A stretch of 64,000 nt of DNA from Ornithinibacillus caprae (lineage in GTDB: Bacteria; Bacillota; Bacilli; Bacillales; Amphibacillaceae): assembly GCF_009728145.1 (NCBI RefSeq), contig NZ_WOCA01000014.1, positions 1-64,000 on the forward strand. Reading direction: 5' to 3'. Made by a program: the position numbers and the translations under genes. Positions 28,677 to 37,098 of this stretch are shown here, piece after piece. How positions within the stretch are numbered: position 1 is the stretch's first letter; every line of letters starts with the position of its first letter. The notes under the pieces were generated by a model that was given only the letters and a program-made list of their open reading frames with translations, was not told the origin of the DNA and did no database searches.

Positions 28677-30008
28677 TCATAATGGAAGTTTTAAAGTGAA
28701 TGTTGATCCTTCCCCTACCTTGCTTTTCAGAGTTAAAGTTCCTTTATGAGATAATGCAATCGTCCTGGCTATAGATAGTCCAAGACCTGTTCCACCAGTA
28801 TCACGACTTCTCGCCTTATCTACACGATAAAATCTGTCAAAGATACGAGATTGTTCATGAACAGGAATCCCCTGTCCATAATCGGTAACGGAAAGAATTG
28901 TATTCCCTTCCTCTTTTCTTATTCGCACATGGACCTTATCTTCGCTATATTTCAAGGCATTATCAATTAATATATACATAATCTGTTGAAGCTGATCAGC
29001 ATTTCCCTTTACGTATACTGCATCATCCGTGTAATCTAAGTCAATTTCCCTGTTATATGCACCTATAAATGATGCAACTGCCTCTTTACATTTGGACACT
29101 ATATCTACTTGTTCGTTGTGATGTTCTCCTTTATTTTTAGCAAGGGCTAGCATCTGCTCTACCAACTTTTGCATTCGATCTGCCTCGGAATTAATCGCTT
29201 CCACAGATTCTTTGAATAGCTCTGGATTCGCAAGTCCACGCTTTTCCATCAATTGAGCATAACTTTTAACAATCGATATTGGAGTTTTTAATTCATGAGA
29301 AGCATCAGAAACAAAAATTTCTTGTTTCTCATAGGCTTCTTTTAGTTTATCGATCATATCATTATACGCCTTTGTCATTTCGTATAGCTCATCCTTTGAT
29401 TTGCTATTTCTATCAATCTTTTCCCATTCTGCATGCTTCGCATTTGCGTTCATTGTTTGTATAAATGCTTTAATTGGACTTAACAGGAATCGGCTCAATA
29501 CATTACCAGCAATCACCGTTGGAATTAATATGATTATAGATGCCACAACTAACACATATAACAAAACCTTCATCGTTTCGGTAAGATTGATAAGATGCTT
29601 GGAAACTTGTAACGTGAGAATTTCTCCATCACCCCAGATTATTGGCTTAGAGATGACTGCAAACCATTCCCCTTGCTGGTTAATGATAGTCTGTGACTCT
29701 GCTACGGAATATTCCCCCGGCAAATTAAAATAATCTCTGTCTTTCGTATGGGCTAATGGTTCACCTTCTTTTGGAATGACTCGAATCATTCCATCCATTG
29801 GTAAGAATGCTTTTAACAAGTCATTCTTTGCTATTTCTGGATTAGAATTTAATGAGGTAATGATCGTATTTGTGTGGGAAGCTAATTCCTCTAATTCATT
29901 ATCTGCAGACAGTTTATAAAATAAAAAATAAATAGATGTATTTATGATTAGGATCAATACGAGCATAAATAAACTAGAAAAAAGTTGTATTTTCGTTTTT
30001 AACTTCAT
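28677..30008 (-). CDS. sensor histidine kinase (YkoH-like)
   Basis: 443-aa membrane kinase: two transmembrane helices (about 8-30 and 145-168) enclosing an extracytoplasmic sensor loop, then a HAMP linker, HisKA domain with phosphoacceptor motif DASHELKTPISIV, and HATPase domain (IDNALKYS, DYGQGIP, GGTGLGLSI). ATG overlaps the regulator stop (ATGA), so the pair is one operon. The signal is unknown. Confidence 0.92.
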   Translation of the reverse strand: MKLKTKIQLFSSLFMLVLILIINTSIYFLFYKLSADNELEELASHTNTIITSLNSNPEIAKNDLLKAFLPMDGMIRVIPKEGEPLAHTKDRDYFNLPGEYSVAESQTIINQQGEWFAVISKPIIWGDGEILTLQVSKHLINLTETMKVLLYVLVVASIIILIPTVIAGNVLSRFLLSPIKAFIQTMNANAKHAEWEKIDRNSKSKDELYEMTKAYNDMIDKLKEAYEKQEIFVSDASHELKTPISIVKSYAQLMEKRGLANPELFKESVEAINSEADRMQKLVEQMLALAKNKGEHHNEQVDIVSKCKEAVASFIGAYNREIDLDYTDDAVYVKGNADQLQQIMYILIDNALKYSEDKVHVRIRKEEGNTILSVTDYGQGIPVHEQSRIFDRFYRVDKARSRDTGGTGLGLSIARTIALSHKGTLTLKSKVGEGSTFTLKLPL

Positions 30009-30697
30009 TGCTCCCTGTCCTTTATGGTATATCCAACCCCACGAACGGTTTGAATATAAGCATCATCATATCCTTTATCTACTTTTTGCCTGAGGTATCT
30101 TACATACACATCTACCACATTTGTTTCACCAAAATAATCATAACCCCATACATTTTCAATTAACTTTTCTCTAGTGAGTACGATATTTTTATTTTTTAAC
30201 AAGCAAACGAGTAAGTCATATTCTCTCGGAGTAAGTTCAATGACCTGATCACCTCTTCTTACTTCCCGCCCATCTAAGTCCACATGTAAATCTCCGACTG
30301 AAAGTTGCTCTCTAATTGGATTTTCTTGAGTTGGTTTTCGTAAATGCACACGGATTCGCGCAAGTAATTCTTCTAACTGAAATGGTTTCGTAATATAATC
30401 ATTAGCTCCCAAATCAAGACCACTAACCTTATCATGTACCTGATCTCTAGCGGTTAGTAAAATGATCGGTGTTATCTTATCGGTTTTTCGAACGCGACGT
30501 AATACCTCCATACCGCTTAACTCAGGAAGCATGATATCAAGAAGAACTAAGTCCCATTTACGATCTTCAATTAATTGCAATGCTTCTTTTCCATTAGATG
30601 CAACTTGTGTATGATAATTTTCATATTGTAGCTCTAGCTCTAATACTCGACTAAGTTTCTTTTCATCCTCAACAATTAGAATGGACAATTGACTCAT
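30005..30697 (-). CDS. OmpR-family response regulator (YkoG-like)
   Basis: 230-aa regulator: receiver domain with acidic pocket VEDEKK, phosphoacceptor Asp54 (LLDIMLPE) and Lys in ITKPFQ; C-terminal winged helix (ELTPREYDLL, TNVVDVYVRYLRQK). ATG 30697 has AGGTGGGG upstream; the in-frame ATG at 30769 encodes an implausible hydrophobic extension. Partner of the kinase that follows. Confidence 0.93.
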   Translation of the reverse strand: MSQLSILIVEDEKKLSRVLELELQYENYHTQVASNGKEALQLIEDRKWDLVLLDIMLPELSGMEVLRRVRKTDKITPIILLTARDQVHDKVSGLDLGANDYITKPFQLEELLARIRVHLRKPTQENPIREQLSVGDLHVDLDGREVRRGDQVIELTPREYDLLVCLLKNKNIVLTREKLIENVWGYDYFGETNVVDVYVRYLRQKVDKGYDDAYIQTVRGVGYTIKDREQ

Positions 30698-30842
30698 TTT
30701 TTCCCCACCTCTTTGTTGTAATATAACAAAACTCGTAAGAAATGTAATCAAAAATAAAATCATAATCAAACATTTTGCAAATAAGATGAAAAAAAGTAGA
30801 TAATAGTAACATGGACGGAAGAAACTTGAGGGAGTGAATGAA

Positions 30843-31490
30843 ATGTTAGCATTGGATCATATTGTCCTTGCTGGTAAAAACATTGAAGAAGATAGTACTA
30901 ATTATGGACGAAAGTTTGCAATTAAAGCAATTAAAGGCGGCGAACATGATGAATGGGGGACTTATAATTACTTAGCCTATTTTTCCAATGAAAGCTATCT
31001 TGAATGGTTAGGTATTCAAGATATAGAAAAAGCAAAAAATAGTGCTAATCCACTAATTCAACATCTAGTGTACGAAATAGATAATCATGTACTAGCTCCA
31101 TTTCAATTCGCTCTTCGAACCAATAATATGGATCATTACGTTGAACACTTTAAAGATAATAACATTCCATATCACGGTCCTTTTTTCGGACAACGAAAAA
31201 GACCAGATGGCTCTAATTTAACCTGGAGAATGCTATTTCCAGCATATGACCATACAAAAGAAATGCTCCCTTTCTTGATTGAATGGGGTTCAGACTCTGG
31301 TGGCCCTTCTATTAAAAGCTTATCTAACCCACAAGCAATTTTGAATATTTATTTTGGGGGAATTGATAAAGAGCGTTTTGAACAGATTTATCAACTTAAA
31401 CCAAAACGATTATTAAAAAATCAATTCACACTACAAAATGCAAAGATCCTTTTTAGTGATGAAAGAAAGCTTAGCTTTGATTTAGCATAG
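30843..31490 (+). CDS. VOC / glyoxalase-like domain protein
   Basis: 215-aa protein beginning LALDHIVLAGKNIEE, typical of the Glyoxalase_3 (PF13468) group of the vicinal-oxygen-chelate superfamily. His (LDHIV) and Glu (YLEWLG) fit metal-ligand positions. ATG 30843 has GAGGG 10 nt upstream; a GTG 3 codons earlier overlaps that site. Catalytic role unknown; it stands alone between a divergent regulator gene and the minisatellite. Confidence 0.8.
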   Translation: MLALDHIVLAGKNIEEDSTNYGRKFAIKAIKGGEHDEWGTYNYLAYFSNESYLEWLGIQDIEKAKNSANPLIQHLVYEIDNHVLAPFQFALRTNNMDHYVEHFKDNNIPYHGPFFGQRKRPDGSNLTWRMLFPAYDHTKEMLPFLIEWGSDSGGPSIKSLSNPQAILNIYFGGIDKERFEQIYQLKPKRLLKNQFTLQNAKILFSDERKLSFDLA

Positions 31491-31498
31491 TGTTAAAA

Positions 31499-31529
31499 GA
31501 GGATGTGACAGGGTCGCATCCTCCTTTTT
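31499..31529 (+). terminator. terminator after the VOC gene
   Basis: GAGGATG ... CATCCTC stem followed by CTTTTTAA. It marks the left limit of the non-coding repeat region. Confidence 0.75.
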
Positions 31530-31572
31530 AATCTGTTTGATGTAGGATTGTAGGATGCGTGATTCTGCTTCT

Positions 31573-32118
31573 GTGTCCGATGTTCCCGCTCTCGTGTCCG
31601 ATACTCCTGCTCCTGTGTCCGTTGTTTCCGCTCTCGTGTCCGATATTTCCCCTCCTGTGTCCGATGTTTCCCCTCTCGTGTCCGATGTTTCCCCTCTCGT
31701 GTCCGATGTTTCCGCTCTCGTGTCCGATGTTCCCGCTCCTGTGTCCGATGTTCCCGCTCTCGTGTCCGATACTCCCCCTCCTGTGTCCGATGTTCCCCCT
31801 TCTGTGTCCGATACTCCTACTCATCCGTCCGATGTTTCCGCTCTCGTGTCCGATGTTCCCCCTCCTGTGTCCGATGTTCCCGCTCTCGTGTCCGATGTTT
31901 CCGCTCTCGTGTCCGATGTTTCCGCTCTCGTGTCCGATATTTCCCCTCCTGTGTCCGATACTCCCCCTCACGTGTCCGATGTTTCCCCTCTCGTGTCCGA
32001 TGTTCCCGCTCTCGTGTCCGATGTTTCCCCTCTCGTGTCCGATGTTTCCCCTCCTGCGTCCGATGTTTCCTCTCTCGTGTCCGATACTCCTGCTCATCCG
32101 TCCGATGACTCTCCTCCT
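31573..32118. repeat. 21-bp tandem repeat array (26 units)
   Basis: Twenty-six consecutive, gap-free 21-bp units fill 546 bp. The left half of each unit, GTGTCCGAT, is nearly invariant; variation is confined to a few positions in the pyrimidine-rich right half (T/C, G/C alternatives). Because 21 is divisible by 3, several frames stay open across the array: heptad VSDVPAL and CPMFPLS on plus, GNIGHER on minus. None has a convincing ribosome site, and the array lies between two convergent terminators, so it is treated as non-coding. Flanking single-copy DNA carries only degenerate partial units. Confidence 0.93.
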
Positions 32119-32144
32119 TCAACCAGTTCAAATCAATCCACCAT

Positions 32145-32177
32145 TAAAAAAATCACCCTTCTATACAGAAGAGTGAT
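32145..32177 (-). terminator. terminator after the thioredoxin gene
   Basis: ATCACTCTTC / GAAGGGTGAT on the minus strand followed by TTTTTTT. It closes the right side of the repeat region. Confidence 0.75.
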
Positions 32178-32188
32178 CATTATTAAAT

Positions 32189-32512
32189 CTATCCTAATTG
32201 CTGATGTAGAAATTCAGTTACTGATTCTGGAGTTTTGGTATATGCACTATGCTGATGTGCTTTTTTCTCTCCATTTTGGAAAATTAAGATACTAGGAATT
32301 CCCATTACTTCATATTTCTGAGCGATTCCTTCTATTTCATCGCTGTTTACTTCGTACCATTTGTAGTTATTAAATTCTTCTAAAATTCCATCGATGAACA
32401 TGTCCATTCGCTTACAATCTGGACACCAATCTGCATAGAATTTCACAATCACCGGTTCTTCACTTTCAATTATTTCATTAAATTTCTCTTCTGTTTGAAT
32501 ATGTTCCATCAT
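32189..32512 (-). CDS. thioredoxin-like protein (YdbP-like)
   Basis: 107-aa thioredoxin-fold protein with active site WCPDCKRM (instead of the classical WCGPC) and cis-Pro motif GIPSILIF. ATG 32512 is favoured: AAGGGG is 5 nt away, while the GTG two codons earlier overlaps that ribosome site. WCPDC members are found in Bacillaceae as accessory thiol oxidoreductases; the partner is unknown. Confidence 0.86.
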   Translation of the reverse strand: MMEHIQTEEKFNEIIESEEPVIVKFYADWCPDCKRMDMFIDGILEEFNNYKWYEVNSDEIEGIAQKYEVMGIPSILIFQNGEKKAHQHSAYTKTPESVTEFLHQQLG

Positions 32513-32577
32513 CGTCACCCCTTTTGCTTACTATAGCCTATTGTAAGGTTTTTATAAAAGTTTGTCTTATAGTTTGC

Positions 32578-33393
32578 TTATTCTTTGTATTCTACTCTCC
32601 CTAGAATATAGGCTACAAAAAGACCTGTAGCAAAAGTTACTATACTAATTCCTACTAGTCCACCTGTTGTTGGCCAACCTGGAAAAACGACAACAATAGA
32701 GCCAATAACTAGTCCTATTATCAATGCAAATGTGGCTGTATGAAAATTCGTTAAGAAATAGTTGACAATTTTACTCATGGTTACGATCCCAATTACAATT
32801 CCAATCCCCACCACAGCAATTACATCAAGCTGTAAATTACTAATTGCACTGATGATTGTATAATATACACCAATAACCATTAATATAAATGATCCGCTAA
32901 TACCAGGTAAAACCATAGCAGCACTAGCAATGAATCCGGAAAAGAATAACAAAACATATGTAGAAATTGTTAAATTTTCGATTACCGCTTCCTCAGCTTC
33001 CTGCATAAATCCCATCGATCCAACTAACACAGCTCCAATAAGTAAGAGTACAATATGTTTTAGCTTAAATGTCTTCTTCGCATCTGCTTTTTGCAATAGA
33101 TTTGGCAAAATACCTATAATTAATCCAAGGAAGAAAAACTGCATTGGTCCCGGATAATGTTCAAACAACCACTCAATTAATTTTGCTAATGAAAAAATAG
33201 CTGTAACGATTCCTAATCCTAAAGGAATTAAAAAACCTAAATGTTTTTTCCATTCTTTACTCATTAATCCATTGATAGCTGCAATTAACCGATCATATAT
33301 TCCAAGTAAAACTGCAATTGTACCACCGCTTACACCTGGAATAACATCACTAGCTCCCATCATCATTCCTCGATAAATATTCTTCCATTCCAT
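32578..33393 (-). CDS. popT: DUF368 membrane protein, PopT-type undecaprenyl-phosphate transporter
   Basis: 271-aa integral membrane protein with about eight hydrophobic segments. The N-terminal motif GASDVIPGVSGGTIAVLLGIY and the second glycine-rich motif MVLPGISGSFILMVIGVY form the DUF368 repeat. Members of this family (PopT) were recently identified as undecaprenyl-phosphate translocases that recycle the cell-wall lipid carrier. ATG 33393 has AAAGGAG 9-10 nt upstream; the TTG 7 codons earlier overlaps it. The symbol is assigned by family. Confidence 0.82.
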   Translation of the reverse strand: MEWKNIYRGMMMGASDVIPGVSGGTIAVLLGIYDRLIAAINGLMSKEWKKHLGFLIPLGLGIVTAIFSLAKLIEWLFEHYPGPMQFFFLGLIIGILPNLLQKADAKKTFKLKHIVLLLIGAVLVGSMGFMQEAEEAVIENLTISTYVLLFFSGFIASAAMVLPGISGSFILMVIGVYYTIISAISNLQLDVIAVVGIGIVIGIVTMSKIVNYFLTNFHTATFALIIGLVIGSIVVVFPGWPTTGGLVGISIVTFATGLFVAYILGRVEYKE

Positions 33394-33485
33394 CCAATCG
33401 GTCTCCTTTTTCAATCCACTAATACTTTATATCTTATCAAAAAAGACTTGCATTTTATAGAAAAATATTTATAATAAAAATATGC

Positions 33486-33541
33486 TACTTTGTTATGCAA
33501 GGTAGCTAACATTAAAGCTAGTATCTTGTAATACAAGGTAG
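33486..33541 (+). promoter_or_regulatory. tandem operator sites upstream of padR
   Basis: Two 20-bp sites, TACTTTGTTATGCAAGGTAG (33486-33505) and TATCTTGTAATACAAGGTAG (33522-33541), are imperfect dyads (CTTGTA-A-TACAAG in the second) repeated 36 bp apart. The second overlaps the ribosome-site region of padR, as expected for autorepression. Confidence 0.6.
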
Positions 33542-33550
33542 GTTAGAATT

Positions 33551-33895
33551 ATGTCATTACGCAGTCAATTGTTAAAAGGTATATTAGAAGGTTGTATCCT
33601 TGCAATTATTAAACAACAACCAACGTATGGATATGAGCTTTCTGTAAAGCTTCAAGGCTTTGGATTAACAGATGTTAGTGAAGGTTCGATTTATCCAATC
33701 TTACTTCGCCTACAAAAAGAACAATTAATATCAGGGACATTAATTAAATCCGAAGCTGGACCAAAGCGAAAGTACTATCATTTAACAAATGAAGGACAAA
33801 AAGCACTACAGGAATTTATTCAACATTGGAACTCCATCAAACCACCGGTAGAAAAAATAATTGAAAAAGGGGGAATGATTGATGAAAGTGAATGA
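33551..33895 (+). CDS. PadR family transcriptional regulator
   Basis: 114-aa winged-helix repressor. The N-terminal LLKGILEGCILAIIKQQPTYGYEL and the GSIYPILLRLQKEQLI wing are diagnostic for PadR, and the C-terminal helix (KALQEFIQHWNSI) makes the short dimerisation arm. It precedes and overlaps a DUF1129 membrane protein gene by 14 nt, a pairing seen in other firmicutes, and is probably autoregulated through the upstream dyads. Confidence 0.92.
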   Translation: MSLRSQLLKGILEGCILAIIKQQPTYGYELSVKLQGFGLTDVSEGSIYPILLRLQKEQLISGTLIKSEAGPKRKYYHLTNEGQKALQEFIQHWNSIKPPVEKIIEKGGMIDESE

Positions 33896-34568
33896 GATTA
33901 TCGAATGGAACAATAAAAAACGAGAAGAATTAACAGATGAAAATAAGCGTATTTATGAGGATATGGTTGTTTACATTAGGGCTAGTTCAAATAAGTCTGA
34001 ACAACAAACCGAAGAAGTATTGCTAGAATTGCTAGAACATCTAATACATGCCCAAAATGAGGGGAAATCTGCAATAGAGATCTTCGGAGCTAATATAAAA
34101 GCGTATTGTGATGAAATTATTCAAGAAATCCCAGGAGAAAAACAAAAAAAGAAGATAGGTTTTGGTGTCTTTCTCGCCCTCCAGTATATAGCGATCATTA
34201 GTTTTGTCACAGGATTTATAGGTTTTGGTTTACATTACTTTTTCGAAATAGGTTCAGGTGGCTTTACATTTTCGCTTATTTCCGGAATAATCATCATTGC
34301 TATTTATCTACTACTACTATATCTGTTTATCAAAGTGGTTATGAAGTGGATTCAGAATAGTATATTTAAAAAGAGAAAGAAATGGCTAGAATTTCTTCAA
34401 CTATGGATTTTTTGCACCCTATACTTTGGTTTATATTATGTTACGCCTAAAATAATTCCTACACTTGGAACAACCATAACCGTCCCTATACTTAGTATCG
34501 GTTTAATTGGTGGAGCCCTGTACATTGGAACATTCATAGTAAACAAAAAAGTTCACATCACAAAGTAA
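33882..34568 (+). CDS. DUF1129 family membrane protein
   Basis: 228-aa protein: a cytoplasmic helical N-terminal domain (NKRIYEDMVVYIRASS, VLLELLEHLIHAQNEGKSA) followed by four hydrophobic segments (about 92-215). This matches DUF1129, usually encoded behind a PadR regulator. ATG 33882 has GGGGG 8 nt upstream within the padR 3' end. Function unknown. Confidence 0.85.
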   Translation: MKVNEIIEWNNKKREELTDENKRIYEDMVVYIRASSNKSEQQTEEVLLELLEHLIHAQNEGKSAIEIFGANIKAYCDEIIQEIPGEKQKKKIGFGVFLALQYIAIISFVTGFIGFGLHYFFEIGSGGFTFSLISGIIIIAIYLLLLYLFIKVVMKWIQNSIFKKRKKWLEFLQLWIFCTLYFGLYYVTPKIIPTLGTTITVPILSIGLIGGALYIGTFIVNKKVHITK

Positions 34569-34571
34569 GAA

Positions 34572-34604
34572 GAGGTGTTCATTCTGGGAATGAGCACCTC
34601 ATTA
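34572..34604. terminator. bidirectional terminator
   Basis: GAGGTGTTCATTC / GAATGAGCACCTC stem (one mismatch) between the convergent DUF1129 and CapA genes, with ATTATTTT following on plus. Confidence 0.75.
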
Positions 34605-34606
34605 TT

Positions 34607-35770
34607 TTACCCCTCTATAAACTTTAATTCTGGCATCCACTGAGAAACATGTGCCTTTATTTCCTCGTAATGCCTATGTGCATCTTTAAGATCATTTTCT
34701 GTCAACTGATACATAGGAATGACTTCATAATCTCCCCAATTTTCATATTTTACATAGGTCGGAACAAACTGTGGGGTATGAATCTCGATGTCTTTTTCAT
34801 TTCCTTTCAGAGATTTGGTAATTGAAAATTTCAGGATTCCACCAATTTGCCGGTAAAATTCATCCTGACCTGATAAAAAATTACCTAATGAATACGCAAC
34901 AAGCGTTTTGTTGCCACTTTCCCCTGTTACCCATTCTAACGGTTGTAGGACATGTGGGTGGTGTCCAATTACGACATGAACACCTTGATCAGCAGCATAT
35001 TGAACAAGATCCTTTTGCTCCTGATTCGGCATCCGTTCATACTCATTACCGAAGTGGAGACTTAAAGCAATCACATCGGCTTGTTCTTTTGCTTCCTCTA
35101 TTTCCATGGCCATTCGTTCACGATCAATTAAATTAACCAGATAATCCTTTCCATCAGGTACTGGGATTCCATTGGTTCCATATGTGTAGGATAAAAAAGC
35201 AACCGATATACCTTCGTCCGTTTCATAAACTCTTAGATTTGATTGGTCTGCTTTATCCTTATAAGCGCCAGTATACATCATATCTATTTTTTCCCAATGC
35301 TTAATGGCTTCTTGTATGGCCTCTTCTCCACGATCTAATGTATGGTTATTCGCAATGGAAACGACATTAACTCCTGCCCATTTTAATGCATCACCTACTT
35401 CAGTAGGACTATTAAAAGCTGGGTAAGAGGATAGGCCTAATCCTTCCCCACCAATCATCGTTTCTTGATTAGCGAAAGAAATGGTGGAATCTTCTATATA
35501 AGGCTTCACTTTTTTTAGCATTGGAGTAAAATCATAGCCTTCTGCTGTTTTTGCATCATTATAAACAGGGCTATGGATTAACATATCACCGATTGCAGAG
35601 AACGTAATTTCTTGTATTACAGAAATCGGTTCTTTCGTTTTATCATTATTTACTAGTTTTCCATTATGATTACTAACAGTTTTGGGCTCTTGGTTATTTG
35701 CATAACTACCTGAACAGGCTACTAACAACATGCACAAAAACATAATTAATACAGTCTTAACCTTTTTCAT
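34607..35770 (-). CDS. CapA family lipoprotein (poly-gamma-glutamate system-like)
   Basis: 387-aa lipoprotein (lipobox LVAC, Cys19) with a CapA-type metallophosphatase-fold domain: AIGDMLIHSPVY, SFANQETMIGG, SIANNHTLDRGEEAI, SLHFGNEYERMPN and IGHHPHVLQPLEW. ATG 35770 with AAAGGAG 9 nt upstream; the frame starts earlier but that part is not plausible. No capB/capC genes are nearby, so a role in poly-gamma-glutamate synthesis is not supported; stand-alone CapA proteins have unknown envelope functions. Confidence 0.88.
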   Translation of the reverse strand: MKKVKTVLIMFLCMLLVACSGSYANNQEPKTVSNHNGKLVNNDKTKEPISVIQEITFSAIGDMLIHSPVYNDAKTAEGYDFTPMLKKVKPYIEDSTISFANQETMIGGEGLGLSSYPAFNSPTEVGDALKWAGVNVVSIANNHTLDRGEEAIQEAIKHWEKIDMMYTGAYKDKADQSNLRVYETDEGISVAFLSYTYGTNGIPVPDGKDYLVNLIDRERMAMEIEEAKEQADVIALSLHFGNEYERMPNQEQKDLVQYAADQGVHVVIGHHPHVLQPLEWVTGESGNKTLVAYSLGNFLSGQDEFYRQIGGILKFSITKSLKGNEKDIEIHTPQFVPTYVKYENWGDYEVIPMYQLTENDLKDAHRHYEEIKAHVSQWMPELKFIEG

Positions 35771-35890
35771 AAATAGCCTCTCCTTTACACTCTTGTCAAC
35801 ATCATAACACACAAACTGACATTTTATGAGCTGATTAGCTATTTTTTGAGCTATTATACCTTTAGTATACCTAATCAAAAACTTTCCATT

Positions 35891-37036
35891 CTAAAGCCCA
35901 ATATTTTTTGCAATAATACTTTTCATAATTTCATTCGTCCCTGCATAAATAGTTGCTACTGGAGTGTCTCGATACCTTCTAGCAATTTTATAGTCTTCCA
36001 TATACCCATAGCCACCATGTAATTGCATACATTCTGAGGCTATCGTTCGTGCCGTTTCTGTTAACCAGTATTTCGCCATCGAAACCTTTGTTACAATATT
36101 TTCCCCTGCCATATGTTCTTCGATTAATGATTCCAAAAAAGAATGACCTAACTCAACTTGTGTCGCCATCTCTGCTAGTTTAAATTTTGTATTTTGAAAT
36201 GTACTGATCGATGTTCCAAACGCTTTTCGTGATTTTACATAATCAAGCGTCATCTGCACCATTTCTTCTGATGCTACTTGGGCGCCAATTGCAACAACTA
36301 AACGTTCTTGTTGTAGTTTCTCCATTAAATATGTAAAACCGTTTCCTTCTTCACCAATTCGATTTTCAATTGGAACTCGGCAATCTTCAAAAAATAATTC
36401 AGCCGTATCCTGTGCATGTAATCCAACTTTATCTAGCTTTTTTCCCCGTGAGAATCCAAATGTTCCCTTTTCTACCACTAGTAAGCTAATCCCGCTATGC
36501 TTAGCTTTGGGATCGGTTTTCACAGCAACTAGTACTAGATCCGCATGTATACCATTTGTGATAAACGTTTTTTGGCCATTGACAATATAATGGTCTCCAT
36601 CCCGAACTGCTGTTGTTTTAATATTAGCTAAATCCGACCCAGCTCCAGGCTCTGTCATGGCAATTGCTGTGATTAGATCTCCACTAACACATCCTGGAAG
36701 CCACTTTTCTTTTTGTTTTCGGCTTCCATAGGAAGAAATATATGGAACAACAATATCCGAGTGAAGTCCGATTCCTATTAAACTAGTACCAATCCGTTCA
36801 AGCTCCTCCAAAATGATAACAGAAAAACTAAAATCAAGCTCTAGTCCCCCATATTCTTCCTCAACATGTGGACAAAGAACCCCCATCCTTCCAAGCTTTA
36901 TCCATAAGTCTCTCGGAATTATTCGCTCCTGCTCCCATTGATCATAGAACGGTACTACTTCTTTGTTTAAATATTTCCGAAGTGATTTTCTAAACAGTTC
37001 ATGCTCCTCCGTCTCGAAACGATATCCTCCCAACAT
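35891..37036 (-). CDS. acyl-CoA dehydrogenase
   Basis: 381-aa FAD-dependent acyl-CoA dehydrogenase with the full three-domain layout. FAD/substrate motifs: AMTEPGAGSDLAN, YIVNGQKTFITNG, LHGGYGYMEDY. The C-terminal YAGTNEI has Ala where short- and medium-chain enzymes carry the catalytic Glu; instead Glu lies nine residues before the tyrosine of DYVKSRKAFG, the position used by long-chain and isovaleryl enzymes. ATG 37036 with AGGAGGG upstream. It follows the thiolase gene at a 62-nt gap, so one beta-oxidation operon. Confidence 0.92.
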   Translation of the reverse strand: MLGGYRFETEEHELFRKSLRKYLNKEVVPFYDQWEQERIIPRDLWIKLGRMGVLCPHVEEEYGGLELDFSFSVIILEELERIGTSLIGIGLHSDIVVPYISSYGSRKQKEKWLPGCVSGDLITAIAMTEPGAGSDLANIKTTAVRDGDHYIVNGQKTFITNGIHADLVLVAVKTDPKAKHSGISLLVVEKGTFGFSRGKKLDKVGLHAQDTAELFFEDCRVPIENRIGEEGNGFTYLMEKLQQERLVVAIGAQVASEEMVQMTLDYVKSRKAFGTSISTFQNTKFKLAEMATQVELGHSFLESLIEEHMAGENIVTKVSMAKYWLTETARTIASECMQLHGGYGYMEDYKIARRYRDTPVATIYAGTNEIMKSIIAKNIGL

Positions 37037-37098
37037 TTTCCCTCCTATTGACAAATTCAGATTCAATCAGTGGGGACTGCTTGCTTCCTTCATTCACT

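Noticed and set aside
31573-32118. CRISPR array
   Set aside because: Repeats are directly adjacent, 21 bp, with no spacers and no cas genes nearby.
31528-32295. Open frames of 100-246 codons in the minisatellite, on both strands
   Set aside because: They arise because the repeat length is a multiple of three, have no convincing ribosome site, and lie beyond the terminators of both neighbouring genes.
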